A DNA stretch of 64,000 bases. It comes from an uncultured Clostridia bacterium (GTDB taxonomy: Bacteria > Bacillota > Clostridia > Lachnospirales > Lachnospiraceae). The translations under genes and the position numbers were made by a program. The notes beneath the pieces are model-generated. The model did not search any database, had not been told where the DNA came from, and saw only the letters and a program-made list of their open reading frames with translations. Positions 62,410 to 64,000 of this stretch are shown in pieces. The stretch spans positions 1 through 64,000 of the forward strand of contig CAMWKO010000005.1 in NCBI GenBank assembly GCA_947174885.1. The letters are read 5' to 3'. Each line of letters begins with the position of its first letter. Within the stretch, counting starts at the first letter, position 1.

Positions 62410-64000
62410 ACTTTCAGTAAAAAATGTAACAAAAAGTATGAAGGATTATGCCATTTATTTTTTTACATTAATATTAGGCACTTCTATTTTTTATGTCTTT
62501 AATGCCATAGAAAGCCAAACAGTTCTCTTAGATGTTACATCATCTACTATGGATATTATAAAGCTTATGACTAATATATTATCGGGGGTAAGTGTATTTG
62601 TTTCATTCATATTAGGATTTTTAATCATATATGCAAGCAGATTTCTGATAAAAAGGCGTAATAAAGAATTTGGTATTTATATGACTCTGGGAATGGGTAA
62701 AAGAAAAATATCAATAATTTTATTTATGGAGACATTAATTATTGGAGTAATCTCCATGTTTGTAGGTATTGTTATAGGTATAGTATTATCACAATTAATG
62801 AGTGTATTCGTGTCTAATATGTTTGAGGCCGATATGACTAAGTTTGAATTTGTTTTTTCAGGCAGTGCATGTATTAAAACCTTGATATATTTTGGCATTA
62901 TGTATTTGCTTGTTATGATATTTAATACTTATAATATAAGCAGATGTAAGCTGATTGATTTATTATATGCAAATAAAAAGTCAGAAACGGTACGGTTAAA
63001 AAATCCTGTAATATGTACGGCGTTATTCATAATATCCTCATGTGTGTTAGGATATGCGTACTATATTGTAACGGATGATTCTATAGGAGCTAAGGATCTT
63101 GATTATATATTTAAACCGATTATATTAGGTGTAGTTTCCACATTTTTAATTTTCTGGTCATTGTCAGGACTGCTTTTAAGGATGTTTCAAGGCAGTAAAA
63201 AATACTACTATAAAGGCTTAAACAGTTTTACCTTAAGACAGATAAGCAGTAAAATTAACACAACTGTTATATCCATGACTGTTATATGTCTGGCACTGTT
63301 CGTAACAATTTGCGTTTTATCGGCTTCTTTATGTATAAAAAACTCTATGACTGAAAATCTTGAAACATCAGCACCTGCCGACCTTGAACTTGAATTTTGT
63401 ATGAACTTATCAGATGAAGATAACAGTAATACAAAAGGGCAGAAATATACCGTAAAGGAAATATTAAATGAGTTGGATTTTGATATTGATTCCTATATGG
63501 AAGAGTATATTGAAATAAATACATATTGCAGTGAAAATTTGACATTAGGCGATACTTTAGGCAGTAAATTTGATGAAATTAAAAATAAATATACATATCT
63601 TGGTTATGATGATGAAGAGAAAATCATAAAATTAAGTGATTATAACAGACTTGCAGGTATTTACGGTAAAGAGAAATTTACATTAAATGAAAATGAATAT
63701 ATAATAATTGCTGATTTTGATTCTATGATTGAAATAAGAAATAGAGTGCTTATGGAAAAACAGGCAATAAATGTATTTGGACATAATCTTATACCTAAAT
63801 ATACCGAATGTAAGGACGGCTTTATAGAAATGAGTGCTAATCATCTCAATACCGGAATTATTGTTGTTCCGGATGATGTGATAGATGAAAATTTTATATA
63901 TGCTAATTATCTTATTGGCAATTACAAGGCTAAGGATAAGGACGCAAGAATAAAAACCGAAGAGGAAATTATTAACACATTGGAAAGCAATAATAAAATA
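62399..64000 (+). CDS. BceB-like FtsX-type ABC permease (cut at window end)
   Basis: The frame stays open from ATG 62399 to the window end, giving 534 codons so far. It opens MLFKLSVKNVTKSMKDYAIYFFTLILGTSIFYVF, the BceB start. An early FtsX segment includes RFLIKRRNKEFGIYMTLGMGKRKIS. A further membrane pair follows, then the beginning of the large extracellular domain that defines BceB proteins (from about 63340). GGAGGGG precedes the start, inside the ATPase gene. The C-terminal part lies outside the window. Confidence 0.9.
   Translation, partial: MLFKLSVKNVTKSMKDYAIYFFTLILGTSIFYVFNAIESQTVLLDVTSSTMDIIKLMTNILSGVSVFVSFILGFLIIYASRFLIKRRNKEFGIYMTLGMGKRKISIILFMETLIIGVISMFVGIVIGIVLSQLMSVFVSNMFEADMTKFEFVFSGSACIKTLIYFGIMYLLVMIFNTYNISRCKLIDLLYANKKSETVRLKNPVICTALFIISSCVLGYAYYIVTDDSIGAKDLDYIFKPIILGVVSTFLIFWSLSGLLLRMFQGSKKYYYKGLNSFTLRQISSKINTTVISMTVICLALFVTICVLSASLCIKNSMTENLETSAPADLELEFCMNLSDEDNSNTKGQKYTVKEILNELDFDIDSYMEEYIEINTYCSENLTLGDTLGSKFDEIKNKYTYLGYDDEEKIIKLSDYNRLAGIYGKEKFTLNENEYIIIADFDSMIEIRNRVLMEKQAINVFGHNLIPKYTECKDGFIEMSANHLNTGIIVVPDDVIDENFIYANYLIGNYKAKDKDARIKTEEEIINTLESNNKI

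Overview
The window is AT-rich, and its genes carry strong GGAGG-type ribosome binding sites. It holds a dense set of endospore genes (spoIIR, sipL-like, spoIID-like, spoIIQ-like, ytvI, CotS-like, CotH-like, GerA-type receptor), a T-box ahead of ileS, an archaeal/eukaryal-type proS and a starch-binding (CBM) protein. Together these point to a spore-forming Clostridia, most likely a gut Lachnospiraceae. No phage, plasmid, CRISPR array or intact transposase gene is visible.

Layout. 1-7013: tail of a secreted starch-binding protein, YitT-family membrane protein, YtvI-like protein, a nucleotide-metabolism pair, proS and the CCA-adding enzyme. 7014-13319: a CotS-like spore kinase gene behind a SigE-like promoter, a PEGA lipoprotein/phosphohexomutase/PH-domain run, and two lipoprotein genes. 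13582-19091: a sporulation and germination block (SipL-like, SpoIIR, a GerAB-GerAC fusion, GerAA) with SigF-like and SigG-like promoters. 19476-28178: housekeeping genes (ispE, GntR regulator, truA, pncB, plsC, an HD-GYP-like protein) and several small conserved unknowns. 28357-37430: a MacB-like ABC transporter, T-box plus ileS, and glgP. 37518-46151: SpoIID-like, CotH-like, SpoIIQ-like, a hemolysin III protein, two MATE pumps and a DUF2798 protein with an attenuator-like leader. 46495-52977: an accessory block with a possible short terminated RNA, two tandem paralogous genes and a 1418-residue secreted RTX-like protein with an N-terminal PD-(D/E)XK-like nuclease signature. 53095-59063: tRNA-Phe and a five-gene Dlt-like operon that also encodes a fold-type III PLP decarboxylase. 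59272-64000: a YbaK-type tRNA deacylase and a BceRS-BceAB-type sensing and resistance module cut by the window edge.

Two gene systems stand out. The first is the Dlt-like operon (adenylating ligase, PLP decarboxylase, carrier protein, MBOAT acyltransferase, SGNH-like protein). Its gene set suggests that an amino acid is loaded on the carrier, decarboxylated (possibly while bound, as in the BtrJ/BtrI/BtrK butirosin steps) and moved to a cell-surface polymer. The second is the RTX/nuclease-like protein with two upstream DUF4304-like paralogs, which has the layout of a toxin with candidate immunity proteins.

A third theme is a family of modular palindromic elements. Two copies are full length (15230-15409, 40352-40535), four are shortened but still paired (12474, 19275, 42441, 45406), and several solo ends occur. 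They lie between genes, have near-perfect 35-37 bp terminal inverted repeats and nest up to three further hairpins, with compensatory changes between copies.
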